From: an uncultured Eubacteriales bacterium
Lineage (GTDB): Bacteria; Bacillota; Clostridia; TANB77; CAG-508
Length of the DNA stretch: 64,000 nt
Direction of reading: 5' to 3'
Assembly (NCBI GenBank): GCA_949287075.1
Contig: CASEEU010000012.1
Coordinates: 1 to 64,000 of the forward strand
Below the pieces are notes generated by a model. The model ran no database searches. It saw only the letters and a program-made list of their open reading frames with translations, and was not told the DNA's origin. Below are positions 26,741 through 35,821 of the stretch, in pieces. The stretch's first letter is position 1, and every line of letters begins with the position of its first letter. The position numbers were made by a program, and so were the translations under genes.

Positions 26741-27295
26741 ATGGCAGAAAAAGAAAAGAGAGATAAAGGAGAATTATATAATTTAGCAAATAGCGAAGAA
26801 TTGATGTTAGAAATTAGAAACTGCAAAAAAATGTGTTACGAATATAATCACATAACTCCAGATAAAATAGAAGAAAGAAAAGAATTTATCAAGAAAATAT
26901 TAGGAAGTACAGGAGATAATTTACAAGTAGAATCCAATTTTTATTGTGACTATGGATATAATACACATGTAGGAGAAAATTTCTATGTAAATCATAATTG
27001 CGTGATATTAGATGTGGCAAAAGTAGAATTTGGGGACAATGTATTTATTGGACCAAATTGTGGCTTTTATACTGCAGGACATCCACTAGATGTAGAAACA
27101 AGAAATCAAGGATTAGAATTCGGCAAACCAATCAAAGTGGGAAATAATGTATGGATTGGTGGAAATGTGGTTGTATTACCAGGTGTGACTATAGGAGATA
27201 ATGTAACAATAGGAGCGGGAAGTGTAGTGACAAAAGATATTCCGTCAAATACAGTAGCACATGGAAATCCATGTAGAGTGGTTAAGACTATATAA
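26741..27295 (+). CDS. Sugar O-acetyltransferase (maltose/galactoside acetyltransferase family)
   Basis: 184 residues from ATG 26741 (AAAGGAGG upstream). The N-terminal Mac domain (helical) is followed by left-handed beta-helix hexapeptide repeats (GDNVFIGPNCGFYTAGHPLD, GNNVWIGGNVVVLPGVTIGD, GAGSVVTKDIPSN). The histidine in TAGHPLD is the expected catalytic base. It transfers acetyl from acetyl-CoA to a sugar hydroxyl, often to detoxify or tag non-metabolised sugars. Confidence 0.9.
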   Translation: MAEKEKRDKGELYNLANSEELMLEIRNCKKMCYEYNHITPDKIEERKEFIKKILGSTGDNLQVESNFYCDYGYNTHVGENFYVNHNCVILDVAKVEFGDNVFIGPNCGFYTAGHPLDVETRNQGLEFGKPIKVGNNVWIGGNVVVLPGVTIGDNVTIGAGSVVTKDIPSNTVAHGNPCRVVKTI

Positions 27296-27329
27296 GAAAA
27301 TAAAATGATAAAACAAAGGAGAAAGATAA

Positions 27330-27711
27330 ATGTTACGGACTAGTTTATTTGATAATTTTCGTTGTTAGTTTAGTTTATTTGTTTTCATTGACAACTAAAT
27401 TTAAAGGTGTAAAAAAAATAGCAGTCATATTTGGAATACTAATTTTATATAGTGTATGTCTAATATTGGGTAGTTTTTTAGGATACTTAGCAGGAGATAT
27501 ATATGCCCAAAAGAATAATATATTTGATCCAGGAATAGGTCATACACTAGCAATGGCATTGGAAACTGTAACATTTGTTCCTGGAATAGTAAGCATATTT
27601 ATCGGATTATATAAAAAGAAAAAAATAGGAAAAGTATTAACAATTATATGTATGTTAGGAACAATATTTCTATTCCAAACAGCATTTTTTCTATTACTGG
27701 TTAGTATGTAA
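27330..27711 (+). CDS. Small membrane protein with a CGGA recoding site at codon 3
   Basis: About 126 residues. The best start is ATG 27330, seven bases after AAAGGAGA, but triplet reading gives M-L-R and a TAG after ten more codons. If CGGA (27336-27339) is read as one glycine, the frame continues as MLGLVYLIIFVVSLVYLF and so on through at least three membrane segments to 27711. The alternative, starting at a codon after 27339, has no ribosome site. I do not recognise the family. A stem-loop terminator follows. Confidence 0.72.
27336..27339 (+). other. CGGA recoding site 6 (third codon of a small membrane gene)
   Basis: ATG TTA CGG ACT directly after a well-placed ribosome site; the +1 frame is the long hydrophobic one. 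Confidence 0.68.
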
Positions 27712-27740
27712 AATGTAATTAAAGTAAATAATAAATTTAT

Positions 27741-27767
27741 AAATCACTGAATTTATCAGTGATTTTG
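27741..27767 (+). terminator. Terminator
   Basis: AAATCACTGA and TCAGTGATTT pair around ATTTA, followed by T-rich sequence. Confidence 0.75.
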
Positions 27768-27768
27768 T

Positions 27769-27797
27769 TTTACAATTTGAAAAAAGCGGTATATAAT
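27769..27797 (+). promoter_or_regulatory. Sigma-A promoter
   Basis: TTTACA (27769-27774), 17-base spacer, TATAAT (27792-27797), upstream of the Pr6Pr-like gene. Confidence 0.65.
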
Positions 27798-27822
27798 GAG
27801 GATAGAAAAGGAGGCAGGCGTT

Positions 27823-28479
27823 ATGAAAGAAAGAAAAGTTTCTATTATTTTTAAATTGCTTGTGATATTAAGCCTTCTTACAGGAATACTATTAAATGTT
27901 ATTCACACAATATCAATCAGTGCGATATTATCTTATTATACACTTCTAAGCAATGTGATTTGCTTAGTAATGTTTGTAGAAATCATGATATCCATAAAAC
28001 GAAAGATAGATTACCGGTCAAATAGTGGATACTATCTTTTAAAAGGAGCTGTAGTAGTAGCGATATTAGTTACAGCAATTACCTATCAAGTATCATTAGC
28101 TCCCAATAACTTTCAAATGGAAATATCTTATACCATACGACCAGAAAGATATTGGGCAAATATATTTGTTCATATTATTTCTCCCATTATGGTTGTAGGA
28201 GATTATTTATTATTTGATGAAAAAGGTAATTTTAAATATTCTTATCCATTTATCTGGATGTGTATTCCTTGGGGGTATGTAATATATGTATACATATATC
28301 ATGCTTTGGGAGGAAGATTCTTTGGAATAGGAGGTTCTAGAGAATATGCATATAGTTTCTTAGATTACAAACAAATAGGTTATCTAGGAGTTATCAAGTG
28401 GATTGGGGTATTTACAATATTGATTTTTGTGTTATCAAACATCTTAGTATTTTTAGACAGAAGGAAAAAGCGCAAGTGA
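27823..28479 (+). CDS. Pr6Pr-family (FAR-17a/AIG1-like) membrane protein
   Basis: 218 residues from ATG 27823 (AAAGGAGG upstream). Six hydrophobic segments; RYWANIFVHIISPIMVVGDY and IWMCIPWGYVIYVYIYHAL are typical of bacterial Pr6Pr proteins. Eukaryotic relatives hydrolyse fatty-acid esters of hydroxy fatty acids; the bacterial role is unproven. It contains one in-frame CGG (TAC CGG TCA) where skipping the C would hit a stop eight codons later, so this CGG must be a triplet codon. Codon use is a little unlike the resident genes. Own promoter and terminator. Confidence 0.8.
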   Translation: MKERKVSIIFKLLVILSLLTGILLNVIHTISISAILSYYTLLSNVICLVMFVEIMISIKRKIDYRSNSGYYLLKGAVVVAILVTAITYQVSLAPNNFQMEISYTIRPERYWANIFVHIISPIMVVGDYLLFDEKGNFKYSYPFIWMCIPWGYVIYVYIYHALGGRFFGIGGSREYAYSFLDYKQIGYLGVIKWIGVFTILIFVLSNILVFLDRRKKRK

Positions 28480-28494
28480 TTTGAAAGAAAAATA

Positions 28495-28524
28495 GGGTGA
28501 GGAGAGTTCCTTACCCGTTTTTCT
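28495..28524 (+). terminator. Terminator of the Pr6Pr-like gene
   Basis: GGGTGAGGA and TCCTTACCC pair with one mismatch, followed by GTTTTTC. Confidence 0.7.
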
Positions 28525-28632
28525 TATATTATTCTATATAAATAGGAAATAAATACTTAAATTACATTGATTTTCTTATATGAAAATGTTAAAATATGGC
28601 ATATAATAAGTATTTTTGTAGGAGAGAGTTTT

Positions 28633-30366
28633 ATGAAAAAACAGAATAGTAATAATAAGAAAAAAATTTTAATTGTAACAGCTTTTCCAACACATGGAGC
28701 AGGAAGTGGTGCATTAATTACAACACAAGCAAAATCATATGTAGAAAATGGAGATGAAGTTGTCATCATAACTGGCAATAATAGAACGAATTTTGACAAA
28801 TTAGATGGTGTTAGATACCATGTCGTACCGTTTACAGCTGAAACTGAAAATCCAGAAAAGATAGAAGGGCAATGTCCATTTAATTATTTAATGTTTACTA
28901 CACATACAGAAAGTACGGCAAATTTTTGGAATATTAGTTTAGAACAATTAGAAGAATATAATAAAGCATTTGAAAAAGCAATCAGAAAAGAGATAAGAGA
29001 ATTTCATCCAGATATTATACATGCACAACACAACTGGTTAACAAGTAGTATTTGTAATAATTTTAATTTACCAGTTGCTCTTACAATTCATGGAACAGAT
29101 TTAATGGGATACATAAAAGCAGGAGAAGAATTAAAAAAAGTTAAAGAACAAATTACAGAAAAGAAAAAACAATTAGAGAAATCTGGGGATAAAAAAGGAT
29201 TAAATAATATAAGAAATATTGAAGAAATATATATGAGATCTACTTCAAAATCCGAAATTATGAAACAATTAAAAGAAGCAATAAAATCAAAAAAGATAGA
29301 TATTACAAAGGGAGAATTAGCAGAACTTATTAGTTTATATGACTCTAAAACTATATATGAACAATATAAAAGAGAAGCAGAAAAATCAGCCAAAGAATCA
29401 GAAAGAATTATTGTGATTTCTGATGCACAAGAACATCAATTTAATGAATTATTTCCTGGAAATGAAGAGCGAGTTAGATTATTAGAAAATGGTTATGATA
29501 CAAAAACATTTTATCAAGATAAAGATGTTAAAAGAGAAGAAATTATTTCAGATTTAATCGGAAAAGAAAATGCTGATTATGATAATATGGTATTATTCGT
29601 TGGAAAGTTTGCAGATTTTAAAGGAATTGATGCTTTATTAGATGCAGCAAAAATTTATGAGGAAGATAGTCATTATAAAGGTAAAAAAACAGAAACAGTA
29701 ATTGTTGGTTCTGGAGTATTAGATGAAAAATTAAGACAACAAGCAGAAACTTTACAATTGAAAAATACGCATTTTGTAGGAAGAAAAAATCATAAAGAGA
29801 TTTGCAAACTACAAAATTTAACAAATGTTTCATTAATACCATCTAGAAACGAACCATTTGGATTAGTTGTTATTGAAGGAACAGCTTGTGGGCACCCTGT
29901 TATTGCAACAAATTCAGGTGGAATACCAGGAATATTAAATGTAGGTAAAAAAGATATTTCTGACAAATCCAAAACATATGTAACAGAATTAGGAATTTTA
30001 ATACCACCATTGCCAGACAGACCAAATGAGTTAGATAATCAAGGAAAAGAAAAATTAGATGAAATAACTACTCTATATTCTATGATAGATGATGAAGATC
30101 AAAAAATGATGTTTATAAAAGAAAAATCCAAAGAATTACAAATAAAAGAAAGTGTGTTGAAGAAATATCTAAGTGAATATATGAGAACAGTAAATGCTTT
30201 AAGTGCTTCTGTTATTGATATTTGTGATAAAAAATTAGAATTTAATAATGATAAAATTGCACAATATACAAAAAATACATATTCACAAGAAATTATAAGA
30301 GACAAATTATTAGGCATATTTGACGAAGCAGAAGAAGAACATCAAAAAAAAATAGAGAGTAGATAA
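28633..30366 (+). CDS. Glycosyltransferase family 4
   Basis: 577 residues from ATG 28633 (GGAGAG upstream). GT-B fold: N-terminal donor-like half starting KKILIVTAFPTHGAGSGALI, with HIIHAQHNW-type and TIHGTD motifs; the C-terminal half has FVGKFADFKGIDAL, SRNEPFGLVVIEGTACG and the EX7E-type glutamates. A helical insertion of about 100 residues (rich in Lys/Glu, about 175-280) separates the halves. It probably transfers a sugar from a nucleotide donor in envelope polysaccharide or glycolipid synthesis; acceptor unknown. Confidence 0.88.
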   Translation: MKKQNSNNKKKILIVTAFPTHGAGSGALITTQAKSYVENGDEVVIITGNNRTNFDKLDGVRYHVVPFTAETENPEKIEGQCPFNYLMFTTHTESTANFWNISLEQLEEYNKAFEKAIRKEIREFHPDIIHAQHNWLTSSICNNFNLPVALTIHGTDLMGYIKAGEELKKVKEQITEKKKQLEKSGDKKGLNNIRNIEEIYMRSTSKSEIMKQLKEAIKSKKIDITKGELAELISLYDSKTIYEQYKREAEKSAKESERIIVISDAQEHQFNELFPGNEERVRLLENGYDTKTFYQDKDVKREEIISDLIGKENADYDNMVLFVGKFADFKGIDALLDAAKIYEEDSHYKGKKTETVIVGSGVLDEKLRQQAETLQLKNTHFVGRKNHKEICKLQNLTNVSLIPSRNEPFGLVVIEGTACGHPVIATNSGGIPGILNVGKKDISDKSKTYVTELGILIPPLPDRPNELDNQGKEKLDEITTLYSMIDDEDQKMMFIKEKSKELQIKESVLKKYLSEYMRTVNALSASVIDICDKKLEFNNDKIAQYTKNTYSQEIIRDKLLGIFDEAEEEHQKKIESR

Positions 30367-30430
30367 GTAGATAGACATGTTTTATTAAGAATAGGATAAA
30401 ATATAAAAATAATATAAAGGAGGAATCAGT

Positions 30431-31423
30431 ATGGAAAAGCTAATACCAGAGAAATTAAAAAAAGGTGATGAAATTCGAGTAATTGCACCTTCTAGAAGTA
30501 TGACAATCTTAGGAAAGGATTGTATAGAACTCGCAACAAAACGTTTAGAAGATGAAGGATTTAAAGTTACATTTGCAGAACATGTCATGGATTCTTTTGA
30601 TGATGACTATAATTGTGCTAAAATAGAAGATAGAGTAAAAGATTTAGAAGATGCTTTTAAAGATAAAAATGTAAAAGCCATATTAACGGTTATTGGTGGA
30701 TACAATTCTAATCAATTATTACGATATATAGATTATAATATTATAAAAGAAAATCCTAAAATTTTATGTGGTTATTCCGATATTACAGCTTTATTAGATT
30801 CTATTTATGCAAAAACTGGACTAGTAACCTATTATGGACCACATTATTCAAGTTTTGGTATGAAAAAAGGATTTGAATATACTTTAGAATATTTTAGAAA
30901 AATGTTCATAGAAGAAAATGAAGAAATTGATATATTATCATCTAAAGAATGGAGTGACGATGCTTGGTTTATTGACCAAGAAAATAGAGAATTTATTGAA
31001 AATAAAGGTTATTTAACTATCAATGAAGGAAAAGCAGAAGGAGAAATTGTTGGTGGTAATTTATGCACATTAAATTTATTGCAAGGTACAGAATATATGC
31101 CAGACGTAGAAAACAAAATCTTATTTTTAGAAGATGATGGAATGGCAGGCAATACTTTTCTAATGGAATTTGATAGAAACTTACAATCTTTATTACACAC
31201 ATTAAAAAATGTAAAAGGAATTGTGATAGGAAGAGCACAGAAAAACTGCAATATGGCAGATGAGAAATGGATAAAATTAATCAAAAATAAAGCAGAATTA
31301 AATGGTATACCTGTGATAGCTAATGTAGACTTTGGCCATACAACACCAATTTGTACATTCCCAATTGGAGGATATGCCAAAATAGAAGCCAAGGATGGAA
31401 AAGCAAGTATACAAATAAGGTAA
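30431..31423 (+). CDS. S66-family LD-carboxypeptidase / MccF-like peptidase
   Basis: 330 residues. N-terminal LKKGDEIRVIAPSRSM, then LTVIGGYNSNQLLRYIDY and CGYSDITALL (serine nucleophile in GYSD), later GEIVGGNLCTLNLLQGT, and near the end the catalytic-type Glu and His (DFGHTTPICTFPIGGYAKI). S66 enzymes cut L,D-bonds in muropeptides or, in the MccF branch, inactivate microcin C; the sequence looks closer to the MccF branch. Cytoplasmic. RBS AAAGGAGG. Confidence 0.9.
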   Translation: MEKLIPEKLKKGDEIRVIAPSRSMTILGKDCIELATKRLEDEGFKVTFAEHVMDSFDDDYNCAKIEDRVKDLEDAFKDKNVKAILTVIGGYNSNQLLRYIDYNIIKENPKILCGYSDITALLDSIYAKTGLVTYYGPHYSSFGMKKGFEYTLEYFRKMFIEENEEIDILSSKEWSDDAWFIDQENREFIENKGYLTINEGKAEGEIVGGNLCTLNLLQGTEYMPDVENKILFLEDDGMAGNTFLMEFDRNLQSLLHTLKNVKGIVIGRAQKNCNMADEKWIKLIKNKAELNGIPVIANVDFGHTTPICTFPIGGYAKIEAKDGKASIQIR

Positions 31424-31443
31424 CTTTAAAAGTTGTGAAAAAT

Positions 31444-31471
31444 GGAGAAAATCTATATATTGATTTTCTCC
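31444..31471 (+). terminator. Hairpin after the S66 gene
   Basis: GGAGAAAATC and GATTTTCTCC pair across an eight-base loop. No clear T-run. The rest up to 31645 shows no gene. Confidence 0.55.
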
Positions 31472-31645
31472 TATATTAATATAGTCTAATATGATATTGT
31501 AACCTTTCTGGGAAAAATGGTAATATATAAATAGATAAAATGGAAAATACTGTTGTTGCCAATATTTATAAAGTTATGCTAAAATATATTTGAGGTAAAG
31601 AACAACGAATGAATAAATGATAAGTGAAGAGTAAAGGAAAAGTAT

Positions 31646-32482
31646 ATGAAAAAAATAAAAGAAGATGGAATAAGAAATATCATACATACAAATATTTGTA
31701 TCATATTAATGATACTTATTGTGTTGGTTCTTACCATTGTATATAAATATATTACATATAAAAATGAAATACAGGCATCGTTAGAAACAAGTGTAAATGT
31801 AGAAGAGTTATATAATACATCAAAAATAGAAGAAGCAGAAGTAATAGAAGAGGAAAATAAAAGAGATATTGATAGTCATACATCTGATTGGGAATTATTA
31901 TTAGTAAATAAAAAGCATGAAGTCCCAGAAGGATATATTCTAGAATTAGAGGAAGTGGAAAGTGGTCATCAAGTAGACAAAAGAATTGCTAAATCATTAG
32001 AGCAAATGTTATCTGATGCTAGAAAAGAAGGATTATCTCCTATTATTTGTTCAAGTTATCGAACAAATGCCAAACAACAAAAGTTATATAATAATAAAGT
32101 TAGAGAATATAAAAGATGGGGATGTAGTTCAGAAGAAGCCGAAGAACTTGCATCTTATTGGGTAGCAATTCCAGGAACAGGAGAACATGAAACAGGACTG
32201 GCAGTTGATATTGTATCTAGAGATTATCAAATATTAGATGAGAAACAAGAACAGACAGATGTACAAAAATGGTTAATAGATAATTCATATAAATATGGAT
32301 TTGCTTTAAGGTATCCAACAGATAAAAAAGACATTACAATGATAAATTATGAACCATGGCATTACAGATACGTTGGAGTCGACAATGCAACATATATGAA
32401 AGAACATGATATGTGTTTAGAAGAATATATTGAGTATTTAAAGCAATTAGAAGAAGAGGATTATAATGAAATTGTTTTATAG
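31646..32482 (+). CDS. VanY-type D-alanyl-D-alanine carboxypeptidase
   Basis: 278 residues. N-terminal membrane anchor (about residues 12-35, NICIILMILIVLVLTIVY), a linker, then the VanY/M15 domain: ICSSYRTNAKQQKLYN, the zinc-ligand motif GEHETGLAVDIV (His and Asp) and PWHYRYVG with the catalytic Glu/His. It trims the terminal D-Ala of peptidoglycan stems outside the membrane. ATG 31646 after AAAGG. Lone gene. Confidence 0.92.
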   Translation: MKKIKEDGIRNIIHTNICIILMILIVLVLTIVYKYITYKNEIQASLETSVNVEELYNTSKIEEAEVIEEENKRDIDSHTSDWELLLVNKKHEVPEGYILELEEVESGHQVDKRIAKSLEQMLSDARKEGLSPIICSSYRTNAKQQKLYNNKVREYKRWGCSSEEAEELASYWVAIPGTGEHETGLAVDIVSRDYQILDEKQEQTDVQKWLIDNSYKYGFALRYPTDKKDITMINYEPWHYRYVGVDNATYMKEHDMCLEEYIEYLKQLEEEDYNEIVL

Positions 32483-32581
32483 CAAAAGGTACAATAATGT
32501 AATTTATTGTGCTTTTTTTGTTGTAATCCAATAATTGTTATGATAGAATTTTTTTGAAATAACAATAGAAAGGTGAAAAAT

Positions 32582-33379
32582 ATGTATAAAATTATTTTTA
32601 TTGATATAGATGGAACATTAAGAAATGATAGAAAGGAAATAACAGAAAAAACTAAAGAAGCAATACATAAAGTTGTAGAAAAAGGAATGCATGTAGCCAT
32701 CTGTTCAGGAAGACCAGGGAAATATGTAGAAGAGGTAAGCAAAGAAGCATTAGCTAGTAGTTATGTGATTGGTTGTAATGGTGGAGAAATCTATGATTAT
32801 GAAGAAAAGAAAATGATATATGTAAATGCTTTAGAAAATGAAGAAGTAATAACATTATGGCATATGGCTGAAAGATATGATGTGCAGCTTATCATGGTTT
32901 CTAATGGAAAAAGAATTGTAAGAAAACAAACAGATGATGAAACAGATATTATTTTAGAAGAATCAATAGAAAATTTTGTAATAGATAATCCAGTTACACA
33001 ATGTGTTTTTTCAAGTATGGAATTGGAAAGTATACAAAGCATTAAAGAAGAAATAAACTTGAAAAATTTAGGAATTGTCAATTTATCAAAATGTTTAATA
33101 AATAATGAGCTACCAAAAGAAAGGCCCTTTTTCCTAGACGTTACTTGTAAGGGTACAAGTAAAGGAGAAGCAATTAAAAAATTGTGTAAATATTTAAAGA
33201 TAGATTTGAAAGATAGTGTGGCAATAGGAGATAGCTATAATGATATAACCATGTTTGAAGCTGTAGGACATTCTGTAGCTATGGGAAATGCACCAGAAGA
33301 TATAAAAAGAATTGTAGACGAAGTGACAGATACTAATAATGAAGATGGTGTAGCAAAGTTTTTAGAAAAATTAAATTGA
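32582..33379 (+). CDS. Cof-type HAD-superfamily phosphatase
   Basis: 265 residues from ATG 32582, with AGGTG upstream. HAD motifs: FIDIDGTL (I, nucleophile Asp), ICSGRPGKY (II), KGTSKGEAIKKL (III Lys region) and GDSYNDITMFE (IV); C2-type cap between II and III. Dephosphorylates small metabolites such as sugar phosphates or flavin precursors in the cytosol. Start of a region with five HAD genes. Confidence 0.92.
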   Translation: MYKIIFIDIDGTLRNDRKEITEKTKEAIHKVVEKGMHVAICSGRPGKYVEEVSKEALASSYVIGCNGGEIYDYEEKKMIYVNALENEEVITLWHMAERYDVQLIMVSNGKRIVRKQTDDETDIILEESIENFVIDNPVTQCVFSSMELESIQSIKEEINLKNLGIVNLSKCLINNELPKERPFFLDVTCKGTSKGEAIKKLCKYLKIDLKDSVAIGDSYNDITMFEAVGHSVAMGNAPEDIKRIVDEVTDTNNEDGVAKFLEKLN

Positions 33380-33449
33380 GAATATATATAAATTTTACTA
33401 AATACAGTAAATCCTTTAAGGATAAACTAAATAAAAGGAGAGGAATCAT

Positions 33450-34310
33450 ATGTATAAAATGATTTGTTTAGATTTAGATGGTACTGTACTAAATGATTGC
33501 AAAGAAATTAGTAAAGAGAATATAAATCTTATCAGAAGAGCATGTAATGAAAAAGGAATTATATGTGTATTTGCAACTGGTAGACCATTAGAATATGTAA
33601 ATAAAATATGCAATTCATCTGATAGCTTTTTGACTAATTATATAATTGCAAGTAATGGTGCTATTATAAAAGATAATAAAAATAATGAAGTTATTTATAA
33701 AGCTTCTATTACAAATGCACAATTATTAGACCTTAAGAATATCTTTTCAGAGGAAAATGCAGATTATATGATAGTTTATACAGATACGCAACAAATAATG
33801 AGAGAAGCAAGAAACGCTAAGGCGTTAAAAGATTCAGCAATAATAGTCAATAAAAAAGATTCAGAACTTAAACATATAGAAGATGCAATAAAAAACAATC
33901 CTAATCTTTCAAGCTTGCTATGTATGATAGGAGGAGATACTTCAGTATTAGAAAACATTATTTCCAGATTAAAAGAAATAAAAGGGCTAGAAACACCTGG
34001 TATTGGTAATTATTTACATAAAACAGAAACATACTCATTTGAGTCTAAATTTATAGATGTCATGAAAAAAGGTTGTAGTAAAAAGAATGCTATATATTTT
34101 TTAGCAGATAAATTAAAAATAAAAAAAGAGGAAATTATTGTAATGGGAGATGGAAGCAATGATTTGTCAATGTTTGAGTGCGCAGGATTAAAAATAGCAA
34201 TGGAAAATGCTGATGAAAAATTAAAAGAGAAGGCAGACTTTATTACAGCAAGTAATAATGATGATGGTGTTGCAAAAGCAATTCAAAAATTTGTATTTAA
34301 TGAAGCATAA
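33450..34310 (+). CDS. Cof-type HAD-superfamily phosphatase
   Basis: 286 residues. Motifs CLDLDGTVLND (I), FATGRPLEY (II), KGCSKKNAIYFL (III) and GDGSNDLSMFE (IV), with a C2 cap. Paralogue of the preceding Cof protein. A decayed third copy of the Cof C-terminus is at 42165. RBS AAGGAGAGG before ATG 33450. Ends in a bidirectional terminator. Confidence 0.92.
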   Translation: MYKMICLDLDGTVLNDCKEISKENINLIRRACNEKGIICVFATGRPLEYVNKICNSSDSFLTNYIIASNGAIIKDNKNNEVIYKASITNAQLLDLKNIFSEENADYMIVYTDTQQIMREARNAKALKDSAIIVNKKDSELKHIEDAIKNNPNLSSLLCMIGGDTSVLENIISRLKEIKGLETPGIGNYLHKTETYSFESKFIDVMKKGCSKKNAIYFLADKLKIKKEEIIVMGDGSNDLSMFECAGLKIAMENADEKLKEKADFITASNNDDGVAKAIQKFVFNEA

Positions 34311-34324
34311 TAAATTTAAGATTT

Positions 34325-34352
34325 AAAGAGGTTGCTTTCACAACCTCTTTAA
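34325..34352. terminator. Bidirectional terminator
   Basis: AAAGAGGTTG, CTTTCA loop, CAACCTCTTT. It serves the Cof gene and the convergent 182-residue gene. Confidence 0.85.
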
Positions 34353-34361
34353 CAGTATCAA

Positions 34362-34910
34362 TCATTTTTTATTATAATATTCTTTCAGCCATTTTTTTAA
34401 GACTTTGTTATACAAGAAATTGACCCATTCGTAATCAACATCCCATATGCAGGTATGCAAGTCACTAAACCAATACTCTACTTCACGGTTTCTGGTACTT
34501 TTAGATTTCATTCTAACATACAGTTTACCATCTATAAAACATTTGGAAAGGACCTGCCATTTTGCATGTTTGTGATCAATCTGTTCCAAAAAAGCAGAAA
34601 GTTGTTTTTCTGAAATGCTATTTACAATCTGATTTTCATCTCCAAGTCCACAACTGTCACTATCCATATAGTAAATAGTAGAGCAATTTTTTAGATCAGA
34701 AGGTATCATAGACTGATTTCCAAAGGATTCCAATAAGAAAATAGAATCTTTGATTTCAATTAACTTTATTTGTATAGGCTTTGACTTTAGTCTTATAAAT
34801 GTAGCTAATTCAGCATTTTTAATAAGTATGATTGAATTTTTTTCACAAATTTGCGTAAAATCTGAAAGTGAATAATTATAACCTCCAATGTTTACACGTC
34901 TAATTATCAT
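34362..34910 (-). CDS. Hypothetical protein, 182 residues
   Basis: Start ATG 34910 chosen because AAGGAGG is spaced correctly; an in-frame ATG 24 bases upstream has none. No signal peptide or membrane segment. N-terminal half beta-rich (MIIRRVNIGGYNYSLSDF); the middle has YMDSDSCGLGDENQIV; the C-terminus is aromatic and basic (WFSDLHTCIWDVDYEWVNFL). I do not recognise it. Isolated minus-strand gene. Codon use is intermediate and no CGG occurs. Confidence 0.65.
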   Translation of the reverse strand: MIIRRVNIGGYNYSLSDFTQICEKNSIILIKNAELATFIRLKSKPIQIKLIEIKDSIFLLESFGNQSMIPSDLKNCSTIYYMDSDSCGLGDENQIVNSISEKQLSAFLEQIDHKHAKWQVLSKCFIDGKLYVRMKSKSTRNREVEYWFSDLHTCIWDVDYEWVNFLYNKVLKKWLKEYYNKK

Positions 34911-35118
34911 ATTATCCTCCTTGTCATTTGACATATCTAATCATTTTCCAATAGTTGCATATATATAAACTGTCCATAAATCAGAACAGGATAAATAAGA
35001 AAATTTGCATATATTTTATCATATTTTTAATAAAATAACAATTAAAAGTAGATTATTTACATATTTTATAGTATTATGGAGAAGGCAGGTTTAAATGTAA
35101 ACAAAGGAGATGTTTGAT

Positions 35119-35817
35119 ATGAAATTAGTTGTAAAAAATTTAAAGAAAAATTTTGAGAAAAAAGAAGTACTAAAAGATATTAATTTTGAATTTGAAAAAG
35201 GAAAAATATATGGTTTATTAGGGAGAAATGGAGCAGGAAAGACCACCTTTTTTAATTGCTTAAATGAAGATTTAGATATTGATGCAGGAGAATTTTATAT
35301 TGAAGACAATAACAATAGAAGAAAAATGGAAACTGAAGATATAGGATATGTTTTATCAACACCAAATGTTCCAGAATTTTTAACAGCAAGAGAATTTCTA
35401 AAGTTCTTCATAGACATTAATAAAAAAAGAATCAAAGACTTAAAAACAATAGATGAATATTTTGATTTTATGAAAATTGAAGAAGAGGATAGAGATAGAT
35501 TATTAAAAGATTATTCACATGGTATGAAGAACAAAATGCAAATGCTAGTGAATATTATTGCAAATCCAAATGTATTGTTACTTGATGAACCTTTAACTTC
35601 TTTTGATGTAGTCGTTGCAGAAGAGATGAAACAAATGTTAAGAGAAATAAAGCAAAACCACATTATCATATTTTCAACTCATATTATGGAACTAGCATTA
35701 GACCTATGTGATGAAATTGTTATCTTAAATAAAGGTATTCTAGAAGAGGTTGATAAAAACAATTTGGATAATGAACAATTCAAAAATAAAATCATAGAAG
35801 CATTAAAGGAGGAATAG
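35119..35817 (+). CDS. ABC transporter ATP-binding protein
   Basis: 232 residues from ATG 35119 (AAAGGAG nine bases upstream). Walker A GRNGAGKTT, Q-loop region, signature YSHGMKNKMQ (variant of LSGGQ), Walker B VLLLDEP, switch histidine FSTHIME. This is the gliding/antimicrobial-export subfamily type in which the signature reads YSxGM. It powers the membrane protein encoded four bases downstream. Confidence 0.92.
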   Translation: MKLVVKNLKKNFEKKEVLKDINFEFEKGKIYGLLGRNGAGKTTFFNCLNEDLDIDAGEFYIEDNNNRRKMETEDIGYVLSTPNVPEFLTAREFLKFFIDINKKRIKDLKTIDEYFDFMKIEEEDRDRLLKDYSHGMKNKMQMLVNIIANPNVLLLDEPLTSFDVVVAEEMKQMLREIKQNHIIIFSTHIMELALDLCDEIVILNKGILEEVDKNNLDNEQFKNKIIEALKEE

Positions 35818-35821
35818 AAAA

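Noticed and set aside
475-27339. P-site tRNA slippage as the frame-shift mechanism
   Set aside because: The codons before the sites differ and do not allow +1 re-pairing; no shared upstream Shine-Dalgarno or downstream structure was visible.
28010-28045. Applying the CGGN skip to the Pr6Pr-like gene
   Set aside because: The +1 frame reaches a stop after eight codons; the triplet frame is the good membrane protein.
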